From assembly GCA_902783785.1 (NCBI GenBank), contig CACZSH010000063.1, positions 1-34,669 of the forward strand: 34,669 nucleotides of DNA, written 5' to 3'. The position numbers and the translations under genes are program-made. Below, one piece after another: positions 6,977 to 15,882 of this stretch. The stretch's first letter is position 1, and every line of letters starts with the position of its first letter. This DNA is from an uncultured bacterium. Its GTDB lineage: Bacteria > Cyanobacteriota > Vampirovibrionia > Gastranaerophilales > Gastranaerophilaceae. The notes under the pieces were generated by a model. The model was not told the DNA's origin, made no database searches, and saw only the letters and a program-made list of their open reading frames with translations.

Positions 6977-8716
6977 TTATGCATTTTTCAAAGCTTTTCT
7001 AATTGCAGAACTACCAAAGTGAACATCTAATTGTTTAGCAACTTTGTTGATTGAATTAAAATCTGCTCTTTTACCAGCATTATCAAATGCATCAATAACA
7101 TCTTCCAATTCCGGTTTTGATGAACCTAAATTATCGATAATTCTAGAGATGTTTCTGTCAATTTTTGGTTCTTTTTCCAATTTTAAATTTTTATCTTTTT
7201 TAGATTCTTTATCTCTTGTTTTTTCTAAATTTAAATTTGGATTCTTTTTGAAGAAGTTTGTTTTTACATCATCATTTAATTTGATTTCAAAATTTTCTTT
7301 ATCTTCTTCATCTTCAAGTTCATTTAAACCTGATGAAACAGTTGTAGTTGTAGTAGGATTTGAAGTTGTTGTACTGTTTACTGATTCCGTATTATTTGTT
7401 TGTTTAGCTGTTCCATCAATTTTAGCATATTCTGCTTTTAATTTTTGTTCTTCTCTGTCTAATAGTTTTCTTTCTTGTGTAATTCTAGCTTCTTCTGCAT
7501 TCTTCCAATAATTAGCATTAGCAATAGCCTCATCTCTTACAGAATAATCAGGATAAAGATTTCCTTCTTTATCATAATAATATGATGGTTCTATTTTATA
7601 TGCTTCTTCCATTTCATGTTCATATTGTACATATAGATTATCAAGCTTAGCAGACAAAAGCTGATGTTCAACACTAAAAGCCATTAACTGATATTGTATT
7701 TGAACAGTTCTAATTGCATCTTCTTTTGATATTTTAGATTTTTCATCATCTATACCTAACAATTGGTTAAGTTTTTCATTTAAATCATATTTTTCAGATA
7801 CCATAGCAATTTCTTGTGGCATTACGTCTTTTTTCATTTGGGTTACATAATCATTAGCTACTTTTTTCAATTTTAGCATATCAACTCCAAATTTTGATGA
7901 ATTTAATAATTTATTAAAGTCATGACCCAAATCTGCACTAAGATAAAACATTGCACCATCTTTATTAGCAAGTTCTCCAAGCTTAGATACTATTTCATTT
8001 ATTTCCGGATTATCAAGTCCGCCAATTTTTGCTGAAATATCTGTAAATTCCTTAATATATGTTTCTACTGCACTAATTCTTGCTTGTGTTTCAGTAATTC
8101 TGGTTTCTAAATTACGTTCTTCTACTTGACAAATGTTCAATTGACGTTCATAATTATCTTTTACCTTTTCATATTCATTTGCATCATTACCGTTAGCTCT
8201 GACTTCGGCTCTTTCTTTTTTATATGTATCATCTATTTCCTGAACTTTTAAAGCTAATTCATCTCTTTCATTAAGAAGGATATCAAGTTTAGCTTTAAGA
8301 TGTCCTAAAGTTGTATTGTATTCTGCAATATATTTATCTGCCACAGCATTACCTGTTTTAACATCATTTGTTTTTGATGCATCTGCTTTTGTTGTATCTT
8401 CTTTTGTAACAGCAGTTGTTTCTTCAACTTCTTTTGTTTCTTCTGTTTCTGTTGCAGCAGAAAGACCTTTTACAAAGTCACCAAAAATACTTTCAAGAGC
8501 TTTACCAAATTTGTCAACAACGCCTTGTTTGCCGTTTTCCATTTCTTCCACATATTTATCAAATGATGAAGAATCTACTGTTGTTAATGTTACTTTATCT
8601 ACTAATTCAGGTAATTTTACTTCAGGTTTTTTACCTTCAATATTTGCAAACGGATTTTTTAATTCTCTTTTTGCTGAAACTAAAAGTTCTTGTTTTAAAT
8701 TTGAATTTATATTCAT
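6977..8716 (-). CDS. Large acidic coiled-coil protein of unknown function
   Basis: This 579-aa protein is soluble, with no signal peptide and no membrane helix, and I do not recognise a family. A Thr/Glu/Lys-rich low-complexity linker covers about residues 88-125. A long heptad-rich region (about 130-225 and again 330-425) predicts coiled coils. A Thr/Ser/Asn-rich linker with a run of threonines (about 437-460) and a Lys-rich section follow. The compact helical C-terminus, from about 535, ends FGSSAIRKALKNA and could be a small HTH-like or protein-binding module. The architecture is that of a scaffold or secreted filament-like protein. It stands alone, with an unusually long conserved leader upstream and a strong terminator downstream, so it is probably specifically regulated. 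Confidence 0.8.
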   Translation of the reverse strand: MNINSNLKQELLVSAKRELKNPFANIEGKKPEVKLPELVDKVTLTTVDSSSFDKYVEEMENGKQGVVDKFGKALESIFGDFVKGLSAATETEETKEVEETTAVTKEDTTKADASKTNDVKTGNAVADKYIAEYNTTLGHLKAKLDILLNERDELALKVQEIDDTYKKERAEVRANGNDANEYEKVKDNYERQLNICQVEERNLETRITETQARISAVETYIKEFTDISAKIGGLDNPEINEIVSKLGELANKDGAMFYLSADLGHDFNKLLNSSKFGVDMLKLKKVANDYVTQMKKDVMPQEIAMVSEKYDLNEKLNQLLGIDDEKSKISKEDAIRTVQIQYQLMAFSVEHQLLSAKLDNLYVQYEHEMEEAYKIEPSYYYDKEGNLYPDYSVRDEAIANANYWKNAEEARITQERKLLDREEQKLKAEYAKIDGTAKQTNNTESVNSTTTSNPTTTTTVSSGLNELEDEEDKENFEIKLNDDVKTNFFKKNPNLNLEKTRDKESKKDKNLKLEKEPKIDRNISRIIDNLGSSKPELEDVIDAFDNAGKRADFNSINKVAKQLDVHFGSSAIRKALKNA

Positions 8717-8733
8717 TTTTTAACCCTTATAAA

Positions 8734-8784
8734 ATTTCCCTAACATTTTTCATGTCGGCAAATGGATTAAAAACTTTAACTCTC
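8734..8784 (-). promoter_or_regulatory. Conserved 5' leader element, copy A
   Basis: On the - strand it carries AGTTAAAGTTTTT, GCCGACAT, AAAAA and TGTTAGGGAAAT, ending 17 bases before the ATG at 8716. Copy B at 20-71 shares 14 of 15 bases in the first block and 18 of 21 in the last block, with one gap between them. With the -10 at 8814-8819 the leader would be about 90 bases long and include the whole element. The true ribosome binding site is probably the separate AAGGG seven bases before the ATG. Confidence 0.6.
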
Positions 8785-8813
8785 ATTTTACTTTATATTG
8801 TGCTATAGATGCT

Positions 8814-8819
8814 ATTATA
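8814..8819 (-). promoter_or_regulatory. -10 box of the coiled-coil protein gene
   Basis: A perfect TATAAT on the - strand about 98 bases before the start codon. No consensus -35 is found at 17 bases. Two tandem 10-base copies of GTTTACAAA(T/A) (8847-8866) lie just upstream of where it would be, a layout that suits an activator bound on one face of the helix. Confidence 0.5.
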
Positions 8820-8846
8820 ATTGGGTTTTGGCTATTTTAAATTTGC

Positions 8847-8866
8847 GTTTACAAATGTTTACAAAA
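8847..8866. repeat. Two tandem 10-bp direct repeats upstream of a promoter
   Basis: GTTTACAAAT is followed immediately by GTTTACAAAA. A spacing of exactly one helical turn, next to the -35 position of the promoter of the 579-aa gene, suggests a binding site for a dimeric regulator. It may also be chance in AT-rich DNA. Confidence 0.35.
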
Positions 8867-8903
8867 TTTTAAAACAAAAAATTCCATATTGTTTGCCAAA
8901 TTT

Positions 8904-9242
8904 CTATTTCGTATAAAATACCAAAGTAATCAAGCTTATGATGTAACACATTATTTGAACAGTCGTATATTTTTTCAAAGTTTTATATTTTACGAGTTTT
9001 CCTATTATAAAATGTGAAAGTATACATAAAAACAAAACAAAACCATATAAATAATGTTTTCCAATAAAATCATGTATTAAAACAAGGCTTAATGTTATGA
9101 TATATAAAAGCATACATCCTGCAATTAAGTATCCGTATATAGCCTTATATTTCGGTTGCTTAAAATTATGTAAAAGTCCGATTGATAGCATTCCAATAGA
9201 TAATATATTTACAATAATTGCTGATATTAAAACTATATACAT
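8904..9242 (-). CDS. Small four-helix membrane protein of unknown function
   Basis: This 112-aa protein is almost entirely hydrophobic, with four predicted transmembrane helices (about 2-24, 35-57, 63-82, 92-110) joined by short basic loops. I do not recognise a family and see no catalytic motif. Its start codon lies 10 bases inside the end of the alpha/beta hydrolase gene, with AAAGAGG as ribosome binding site, so translation is coupled to that enzyme. It is the last gene of the five-gene operon. No terminator hairpin follows, only AT-rich sequence up to 8903. A role as membrane partner or transporter for the operon's product is possible but unproven. Confidence 0.7.
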   Translation of the reverse strand: MYIVLISAIIVNILSIGMLSIGLLHNFKQPKYKAIYGYLIAGCMLLYIITLSLVLIHDFIGKHYLYGFVLFLCILSHFIIGKLVKYKTLKKYTTVQIMCYIISLITLVFYTK

Positions 9243-10072
9243 ACAGCCTCTTTTTTATTCTCAACAGTATTAAGCTTACTCAAAAAATCTTTAACAGTAT
9301 TCATTACGAATATTTTTTCATTATCATATAGAACCATATGATAGCTGTCATTGAGTTCAACATATTGCTTTGTTTTGGAAGTAATGCCTTTTAAAACAAC
9401 TTTTGCACTCTTTGTACTTGATAAATTATCATATTTAGAATGTATACACAAAACAGGACACGTTACTTTTTTAAGGTTTTTTCTTACATTTTTAGATAAT
9501 TTCAATAATCCATCGACACAATTTAGCGGATAATTATCCATTCCAATATCAGCTTTTGCTGTAAGCTTTGCTAAACTTTTTCTTGTTCTTTCATTTTTTA
9601 TACCAAAACAATCATCTTCAGGAAATGTATAATAAAATTTGACAATTGTACTCAATGCAAAAGGAAGTAAAGATATTGTCCAAGGTATACAAAAGCCATC
9701 CAAAAACAGAGTGGTTGAAAGTGCAGCTACTCCGGTTATGTCGTTATTATGTTCCGCAAGATATATTGCCATTACCGCACCCAGACATAAACCTGATACA
9801 TAAAATTTATTATAATTATTTCTTAATCCATCATATTTTTCTTGTGCAAACCTACACCAATCTTGCCAAGTTACTGTTTCTATTTCGCTAATTCTTTCTC
9901 CATGTCCGGGAAAGGAATAACAAAAAACATCATATCCGTTTTTAAACAAAAAATCTCCGTATTTTTTCATTTCAAACGGACTTCCGGTCAATCCATGAAA
10001 CAACAAAACAGCCTTTTTGCTTTCGTCATCAACGCTGTCATGTACTCGTTCAAAGTCTATGCTTTCGCTCAC
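9233..10072 (-). CDS. Alpha/beta hydrolase with Cys at the nucleophile position
   Basis: The 279-aa protein has the alpha/beta hydrolase layout of carboxylesterase/monoacylglycerol-lipase types: the oxyanion block LLFHGLTGSPFEM (about 23-35), SFPGHGER (about 53-60), the nucleophile elbow SGLCLGA (93-99), the acid D215 in HSKYDNLS, and H245 in DSYHMVLYD. The elbow residue is C96 (codon TGT) where relatives of the Est30 type have Ser (GLSLG). A Cys-Asp-His triad is known in dienelactone hydrolase. It starts with GTG exactly one base after the aminotransferase stop, with AGG upstream. There is no signal peptide, so it is cytoplasmic. The substrate is unknown; an ester or lipid made by the operon is a reasonable guess. 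Confidence 0.78.
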   Translation of the reverse strand: MSESIDFERVHDSVDDESKKAVLLFHGLTGSPFEMKKYGDFLFKNGYDVFCYSFPGHGERISEIETVTWQDWCRFAQEKYDGLRNNYNKFYVSGLCLGAVMAIYLAEHNNDITGVAALSTTLFLDGFCIPWTISLLPFALSTIVKFYYTFPEDDCFGIKNERTRKSLAKLTAKADIGMDNYPLNCVDGLLKLSKNVRKNLKKVTCPVLCIHSKYDNLSSTKSAKVVLKGITSKTKQYVELNDSYHMVLYDNEKIFVMNTVKDFLSKLNTVENKKEAVCI

Positions 10073-11515
10073 TTATGACAACCTCGTAAATAATTGGTCT
10101 ATAAGCTCAATTGCCATATCTATTTCTGCGTAAGATATTGTAACAGCAGGAACAAGTGTGATTGAATTATTATAATGGCTGCCTTTGTTTAGAATCAATC
10201 CGTATTTTTTACCGTTATAAATTAAATCACCTTTCAAACCTTCAGCCAAAATATCATTGAGTAATTTAGGATCAGGAGTGTATCCGTCTTCTGTTACACA
10301 TTCTATTCTGAGCGCTAAACCAAGACCGTCCACCATACCAATACGTTTGTGTTTCTTTTCTAATGATTTTAAACCTTCAAGGAAGTATTTACCTTTATTT
10401 GCAACTTCTGTTTCAAAATCTTTTTCTTCAAAGGTAGTCATAACTTCATATCCTGCTCTCATACCGATTGGATTGTTGCAGAATGTTGAATGGGTTCTGC
10501 CATTTGGCCATATTTCAGGATTAATTAATTCTTCTTTTGCCCACATACCGCCAAGTGGGTTTAATCCGTTAGTTAATGATTTACCAAACGTAATAACATC
10601 AGGTTTTACTTCATAATGCTCTATTGCCCATAATTTACCTGTTCTGTAAAATCCCATTTGTATTTCATCATCAACTAATAGTACTCCAAAATCATCGAGC
10701 ACTTTTTTTAATTCTTTAAAATATCCTTTTGGAGGTATTATATATCCGCCTGAACCTTGAATAGGTTCAACAAAAAATGCACCCATTGCACATTCTTTAG
10801 ATGAGTGGTCATAAATACCTGAACAATTATCTTCAAACTCACGTCTTAATTGTTGAACGCAATAATAATTACAAGAGTCGCATTTTTTTCCGTAAGGACA
10901 TCTGTAGGAATATGGATACGGAACGAAGTGTGCTTCTTCTCCAAAATGTCCAAATGGTTTTCTGTATCTATATCCTGCGGTCAAGCAGCTTGCACCTAAA
11001 GTGCGTCCGTGAAAACCGCCGTAGAAAGAAAACATTCTGTTTTTGTGTGTATAATTTCTGACAAGCTTCAGAGCATCTTCTATTACTTGAGAACCGCCAA
11101 CATTAAAGTGTACACGACCTTTTTCACCAAATCTTTTTATATTTGCTTTTGCAATCTTTTCAGATAACAAGACTTTGTAATCATATTGAAAATGCGAAGA
11201 AATTTGCGGTAATGTATCTATTTGATTTACTACAGCATCTCTTATTCTTTTATTTTTGTAACCTAAATTACAAGAAGCAAACCACATTTCTAAGTCTAAA
11301 AATGGAGTATTTTCAGAATCGTACATGAATGAACCGTTACAATCTCTAAATACTTTAGGGGTATTTTCAGCGTGAATTTTATCACCATAAGAACAATACT
11401 CTTTGTCTATATCTGCCAATTCTTCATCTGATATTTCAAGTTTAGCTGCTTTCTTAGCATTTTCACTATTAATTCTTTTTAAATTCGTTATAATTTCGTT
11501 TTCTAATATAGCCAT
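10073..11515 (-). CDS. Class III pyridoxal-phosphate aminotransferase
   Basis: This enzyme (480 aa) transfers an amino group, usually from an omega-amino donor, using PLP. It shows the PLP phosphate-binding block FNVGGSQVIEDALK, FYGGFHGRTLGAS (163-175), FVEPIQGSGG, the cofactor aspartate in LLVDDEIQMGF and the Schiff-base lysine K312 in TFGKSLTNG. A Cys-rich insertion, RCPYGKKCDSCNYYC (205-219), resembles the one seen in many 4-aminobutyrate/acetylornithine-type relatives, so it is a family trait, not a curiosity. The substrate cannot be named. The N-terminal 45 residues are extra compared with typical GabT. It lies between a HAD phosphatase (23 bases upstream) and the hydrolase (no gap), which suggests consecutive steps on an amino-alcohol or amino-sugar-like compound. 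Confidence 0.85.
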   Translation of the reverse strand: MAILENEIITNLKRINSENAKKAAKLEISDEELADIDKEYCSYGDKIHAENTPKVFRDCNGSFMYDSENTPFLDLEMWFASCNLGYKNKRIRDAVVNQIDTLPQISSHFQYDYKVLLSEKIAKANIKRFGEKGRVHFNVGGSQVIEDALKLVRNYTHKNRMFSFYGGFHGRTLGASCLTAGYRYRKPFGHFGEEAHFVPYPYSYRCPYGKKCDSCNYYCVQQLRREFEDNCSGIYDHSSKECAMGAFFVEPIQGSGGYIIPPKGYFKELKKVLDDFGVLLVDDEIQMGFYRTGKLWAIEHYEVKPDVITFGKSLTNGLNPLGGMWAKEELINPEIWPNGRTHSTFCNNPIGMRAGYEVMTTFEEKDFETEVANKGKYFLEGLKSLEKKHKRIGMVDGLGLALRIECVTEDGYTPDPKLLNDILAEGLKGDLIYNGKKYGLILNKGSHYNNSITLVPAVTISYAEIDMAIELIDQLFTRLS

Positions 11516-11538
11516 ATTACTACCTATCGGGTAAATTT

Positions 11539-12183
11539 TTAAATAAACATATCATTTAATGTTTCTATTATATTACGAAAAGATGTAAAATGTGAATGTT
11601 TTATATTATTTTTTTTACAATATTCGTGCAAATTTTTTGATGCAAAAAGTAAATCAGCCTTTGATGCTATACATAAATCACTTGTACCGTCTCCAATATA
11701 GCAAAATTTACCCTCTTTAACTTTTTGACATTTACACATGCCTGCCTTTTTATCGCAATTTTCATTGTAATATGGAAATTCAATACTAAAATTTCCATTT
11801 TTATATGTGAGTTTATTTGCATAAAAAGGAATGTCTAAATCATAATGTTCAAGAACATTTTTAATAAATAAATCAAATCCGTCACTTAGAATAGTTAATT
11901 TTATATTTTTTAACTTTACATAATCAACAAAATCCAAAAAATAATCATCAATTTCAATAGAATTAATATAATCATCCAATTGTTGCTGAGAAATATTTTT
12001 CAATAAACCGACTTGAGTGATTGCATTTTCTTTTGAAGAAATTTTTCCTTCAATCCACAGCTTTTCAGAATCCATCCATTCTTTAGGAGCATGTATTTCA
12101 AAAAATTTATTAACAGAATCTTCTTTGGTAATTGTTCCGTCAAAATCGCAGTATATCGAATTTATTGTATTATTTATACCCAT
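11539..12183 (-). CDS. HAD-IB phosphatase of the MtnX/phosphoserine phosphatase type
   Basis: This 214-aa phosphatase belongs to the HAD superfamily. Motif I is CDFDGTIT with D13 as nucleophile and D15 as acid, motif II is LTILSDGFD, and motif IV is YIGDGTSDL. An alpha-helical cap sits between motifs I and II, which defines subfamily IB. Relatives include MtnX of methionine salvage and phosphoserine/phosphoethanolamine phosphatases. No other methionine-salvage gene is present here, so I avoid the mtnX name. A Cys-rich stretch, CDKKAGMCKCQ, precedes motif IV as in several MtnX-like proteins. The gene begins four bases after the stop of the AsmA-like gene and is followed by an aminotransferase, so it probably dephosphorylates an intermediate of the same pathway. 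Confidence 0.8.
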   Translation of the reverse strand: MGINNTINSIYCDFDGTITKEDSVNKFFEIHAPKEWMDSEKLWIEGKISSKENAITQVGLLKNISQQQLDDYINSIEIDDYFLDFVDYVKLKNIKLTILSDGFDLFIKNVLEHYDLDIPFYANKLTYKNGNFSIEFPYYNENCDKKAGMCKCQKVKEGKFCYIGDGTSDLCIASKADLLFASKNLHEYCKKNNIKHSHFTSFRNIIETLNDMFI

Positions 12184-12187
12184 TATA

Positions 12188-14782
12188 TTACCTGATTTCT
12201 TTTAATTCTAAGCTTGTTTTATTATTGTTAATATTACCTTTTAAATGTATTCTGTAATAATTTGAATTTCTGTCATCATCTTTAATTTTAGGTATCTGCA
12301 GTAATTTTGATTCATATAATTCTCTTGAATATTCCGGTCTGAATACTACCTTTAAAATCATACTTAACGGTATTCCGAATACTCTTATACCTTTTGGAGC
12401 GTTTTTACTGTAATGCCAAAACAACTGCAAATCAGCATACTGCTTTTCCATTTCATAATTACCCTCTAAAAACATTGCGGATAATTCATGCCAAGTTGTT
12501 ATATTAATATTTTTAAGTTCTGTGTTATGAACATCAAATGTACCTTTTATGTCATCTTTCATTAAATCTTTTTGTGATAAATCAAAATTTGTTATTTCAG
12601 ATAATTTATACTTAGAGTTTTTAATCATAAACTCAGTATCACCAAGTTTTGGCAAAAAGCCTTCTTTTACCTCAAACATACAATGAGCGTTTAAAAATCG
12701 GAACATGTCTTTTGCATCAATATCAACTTTGGCGTTAGCAATACCGTCTATTTGATCTTGAAGATTTAATGTCATTTCTGCTACTTTATTTGAGTTAATA
12801 TTTTTTGCTTCAAATGTCATATTTGATGTGTTTTTTGCAAAATTATAAACTCCATTTGCATTTATTGTTCCATCAGCAAAATTCAGTTCTTTCATTTTGA
12901 AATCAAATATATTATTTTTCATGCTGCCAAGAAGTTTTACATCTTGAAGGACAAATTTATCTCTTTTAATTTCATTAATTATAATTTCCCAATTATTAAT
13001 TGTAATAGCACTATCTTTAACTTTTTTTGAAATTTCTTTAGAATCTAATTTATTTCCTTTTCTATTCTTTTTATGAGTATTTTGAGTGGTTTCAAAAATT
13101 AACTTATCTAAAAACAGTTTCATATTATAAATCAGAGTTTCACCATAGATATTATTTTTTGCATTTAGTTCTGCTAAGTATTTTTCACCTTTAAAGAACC
13201 CGTTTGATGTTATATTAAATACACCATTTTTTGATACGACATGCGCATTTTCAATAAGAAAAGCTTTATGTCTTGCTTTTTTTATGTCAAAAGTTCCCAA
13301 AACTTGATTGTTTTTAAAATCGTATTTTAAATCACCTTTAAATTCACCACCTCTTACTTTTTCACCAAAAGAACCTGTAACAGAAATTGGAGCATACCCG
13401 TTTGTATGGCAAGTTACGTACTGAGGAATAAATTTATCAGGGTTATTTTTATCTATATTTTTTATAAATAAACCATCACCTAAAAGAATAACATTTTCTT
13501 TATCAGAGCCTGAATAAGAATATTTGTATTCTTTCAAATATAAATCGTTATTGTCTTTGAATGTATTCGCGTGTATCTTTCTTTTATAATCTCTTAATCC
13601 CAAATAAAAAGAATTATAAATTAAATCACTATTTGTCGGAATATCTATATCATAATATACATCGGGCTTTCTATTTTTTATCTTATAAACCAAATTAACA
13701 TTAACAGAATTTAAGACATTAAGATTCGGAACAAAATCAAATTTTTTGGTAAGAGTTGTTTTCATTGTTCCGACAACCAATTTTTTTTGCGGATTTAATA
13801 AATCTGTAATATTTAGAGTATGAGTAAATTTTTCATTTCCTAAAATACCTTCTGCAACTGAATCTACAGTTTTACCCCTAAAATTAAAAACAGCTTCTTT
13901 TGAATATAAAGGAATGTCAAACCATACAGCATTTGCACCGAAATTATGAGTAATGCATGTTCCCCAAATTCCGTCTTTATTTAATTTTAAATTTACATTG
14001 ACAGTACCTTTAAAATTTTTGAAATTTTCAATAAACTTTTTAGATGGATCTTTTGATTTTTGAAAATGCAATAATATTGGCATAATCTCTGATACAGGAA
14101 GATTAGCACCATTTATATCAAAATCTGAATTTTTATTTTTATCAATCAAAATTCCGTTTAAATATATATGAGAATTTCCTAATGTCAGTTTAAATTTATC
14201 TGCTTTAAGTCTATTTTTTTCGACTTTTAAAGACCCTGAATCTCCCAATTTTAAGGTTTCTTTTAAAAATGGAGCATTAATAACAACTTTTAATTGTAAA
14301 ATATCATTTATCGTATCTGCATTTTGTACTCGAACATTTACTTCATCTGATTTATAAACTAAATTTGTAACATGAATTTCCGGAATATTTTTTAATTCCA
14401 AATTCTCTCTTTTTTTCTTTTCTTTTTTGAATTGTTTTAAATAATTTCCGTCAATAAAGATATTGTTTGCACTAATTAATATCAGCTGTTTTTGTAATAA
14501 TTTATATTTTAGAGAAAGATTTTTAATGTTTGCAACGGAAACGTTATTATTTTTTGCATCAATATTATCAATATTTAAAACAGCAATAAGATTTGGTGAT
14601 ATTTTTAAATTTAATCCCGTAATATTTGTTTCTATCCCAATTTTATTATGAATTAACAATTGTAATTTATTTATTGTAGCTTTATTGTTGATTACAGATG
14701 GTAATACAAATACTATTCCAAGATAAAAAGTAATTAAGAATAGCAGCAAAACTCCAAAAATTACTTTAGCAAAATTTTTCAT
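12188..14782 (-). CDS. AsmA-like envelope protein
   Basis: At 864 aa with one N-terminal transmembrane helix (about 5-30, VIFGVLLLFLITFYLGIVF) and a long beta-strand-rich periplasmic part, this fits the AsmA/YhdP/TamB group. Those proteins bridge inner and outer membranes and move lipids. Residues 33-110 have the AsmA-type opening, with IGIETNITGLNLKISPNL followed by NIDAKNNNVSVANIKNLSLKY. The C-terminal third again has the repeating short amphipathic strands of a beta-groove. Its presence argues for an outer membrane. It is the first gene of a tight operon whose other members look enzymatic, so it may carry a lipid made or modified by them. No Shine-Dalgarno sequence is visible, and a TATAAT lies only 11 bases before the ATG, giving a leader of only a few bases. 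Confidence 0.75.
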   Translation of the reverse strand: MKNFAKVIFGVLLLFLITFYLGIVFVLPSVINNKATINKLQLLIHNKIGIETNITGLNLKISPNLIAVLNIDNIDAKNNNVSVANIKNLSLKYKLLQKQLILISANNIFIDGNYLKQFKKEKKKRENLELKNIPEIHVTNLVYKSDEVNVRVQNADTINDILQLKVVINAPFLKETLKLGDSGSLKVEKNRLKADKFKLTLGNSHIYLNGILIDKNKNSDFDINGANLPVSEIMPILLHFQKSKDPSKKFIENFKNFKGTVNVNLKLNKDGIWGTCITHNFGANAVWFDIPLYSKEAVFNFRGKTVDSVAEGILGNEKFTHTLNITDLLNPQKKLVVGTMKTTLTKKFDFVPNLNVLNSVNVNLVYKIKNRKPDVYYDIDIPTNSDLIYNSFYLGLRDYKRKIHANTFKDNNDLYLKEYKYSYSGSDKENVILLGDGLFIKNIDKNNPDKFIPQYVTCHTNGYAPISVTGSFGEKVRGGEFKGDLKYDFKNNQVLGTFDIKKARHKAFLIENAHVVSKNGVFNITSNGFFKGEKYLAELNAKNNIYGETLIYNMKLFLDKLIFETTQNTHKKNRKGNKLDSKEISKKVKDSAITINNWEIIINEIKRDKFVLQDVKLLGSMKNNIFDFKMKELNFADGTINANGVYNFAKNTSNMTFEAKNINSNKVAEMTLNLQDQIDGIANAKVDIDAKDMFRFLNAHCMFEVKEGFLPKLGDTEFMIKNSKYKLSEITNFDLSQKDLMKDDIKGTFDVHNTELKNINITTWHELSAMFLEGNYEMEKQYADLQLFWHYSKNAPKGIRVFGIPLSMILKVVFRPEYSRELYESKLLQIPKIKDDDRNSNYYRIHLKGNINNNKTSLELKEIR

Positions 14783-14793
14783 ACCAATATATT

Positions 14794-14799
14794 ATTATA
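14794..14799 (-). promoter_or_regulatory. -10 box of the AsmA-like operon
   Basis: TATAAT on the - strand ends 11 bases before the ATG at 14782, predicting a leader of about five bases with no room for a Shine-Dalgarno sequence. The 98-base gap also holds the divergent promoter of the AI-2E-family gene, for which I see only weak AT-rich -10 candidates. Confidence 0.45.
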
Positions 14800-14880
14800 A
14801 AAATAGAATTATAAAAATTTTTATTGTATATTAAATCTATGTTATTATATTGCGTAAAAATTAAGAAATAGGAGATTTCC

Positions 14881-15861
14881 ATGGAAAACATGTTTAATAA
14901 ATTAGGTAACATGCAAAATATTATATTTTTGCTGGGTATTATTGTTTATACTATTTGTCTTTTTACAATCACAGACATTGCTTTAATGTTTTTTGCAACT
15001 TATGTTATTGCCAGTGCATTAAATCCGATAGTTGATAAATTAGAGAAAAAATGCAGCAGAAATATTGCCGCCCTTATTGTATTTGGAGGTTTTGTTGGCG
15101 GAATATTATTAATGTTTTTACCTATTTTAATTATCGGAGGAAAAGAAATTGCACATTTGGCAGCTCAATATCCTCAATATGTTGAACAAATAAAAGATTA
15201 TGTAATGACTTCACCAGTTGTTGAAGAATTTGCAAATTCTGGAGGCTTACTTGCATCTGTAACAAGTATTTCTAAAGGTGGAATATATTTATTTGTATCG
15301 TTAATTTTTACATATTTTCTTATTGTTGACAGAGAAAAAATCTTAACTGCTATTTTAAGATTTTTCCCTAAAAACTCAAGAGAAAAAATGAGAGAAGTTT
15401 TTTATATATCAGATGAAAAACTCAGCCGATTTGTATCAGGTCAATTTATTGCATCTGCAAGTGTTGGTGTGATAGTAATTATAGGTCTTATGTTGTTAGG
15501 CGTTGATTCCGCTATCATTTTGGGTTGTACGGCTGCTGTTTTAGATATAGTTCCTATTGTCGGCCCTGCTATCGCATTAGTTGCTTGCTTGGCTGTTACA
15601 TACAAATTAGGATGGACAGTATTTATATTGACTGCGGTAGTTTTTGCAATATCACAAATCGTTGAAAACAACGTTGTAAGACCATATATTTTCGGTAAAT
15701 TTATGGATTTGCACCCAATAGTTATTTACATATTTATATTTGTATGTGCTAAGTACTTTGGTGTAGTCGGTGCAATTTTTGCTCCTGCAATAGCAGCAGA
15801 TACTTGCGTATTTATTGAAGAATTATATTTAAAAAATATGGACGAAGAAATAGAAAAATAA
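14881..15861 (+). CDS. AI-2E family transporter (PerM/TqsA type)
   Basis: The 326-aa membrane protein belongs to PF01594. It has two helices at the N-terminus (about 14-30 and 33-52) ending in ALNPIVDKLEK, the family-typical block in which two helices are followed by PIVDxLEK. Next come a helix at about 62-84, a large amphipathic region (85-140), and five or so C-terminal helices with LGVDSAIILG, DIVPIVGPAIAL and EIVEN-like (SQIVENNVVRPYIFGK) motifs. Known members export autoinducer-2 or act as Na+/H+ antiporters, so transport direction and substrate remain open here. The start follows TAGGAG. A secreted protein gene follows 21 bases later with its own GAAAGG site, suggesting co-transcription. 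Confidence 0.88.
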   Translation: MENMFNKLGNMQNIIFLLGIIVYTICLFTITDIALMFFATYVIASALNPIVDKLEKKCSRNIAALIVFGGFVGGILLMFLPILIIGGKEIAHLAAQYPQYVEQIKDYVMTSPVVEEFANSGGLLASVTSISKGGIYLFVSLIFTYFLIVDREKILTAILRFFPKNSREKMREVFYISDEKLSRFVSGQFIASASVGVIVIIGLMLLGVDSAIILGCTAAVLDIVPIVGPAIALVACLAVTYKLGWTVFILTAVVFAISQIVENNVVRPYIFGKFMDLHPIVIYIFIFVCAKYFGVVGAIFAPAIAADTCVFIEELYLKNMDEEIEK

Positions 15862-15882
15862 AATATAAAAGAAAGGTTAAAG

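Noticed and set aside
8716-8760. A possible 8-codon upstream ORF on the - strand, with its stop at the ribosome binding site of the 579-aa gene
   Set aside because: It exists only in copy A: at the same place copy B has ATA instead of ATG, so it is not conserved with the leader element.
7044-8808. Long + strand frames opposite the 579-aa coiled-coil gene
   Set aside because: Their Ser/Phe/Leu-rich composition is the mirror of a Glu/Lys/Thr-rich protein. No ribosome binding site or family match supports them.
10073-11515. The four-cysteine insertion in the aminotransferase as a novel metal site
   Set aside because: A similar Cys-rich insertion is common among related class III aminotransferases, so it is a family trait.
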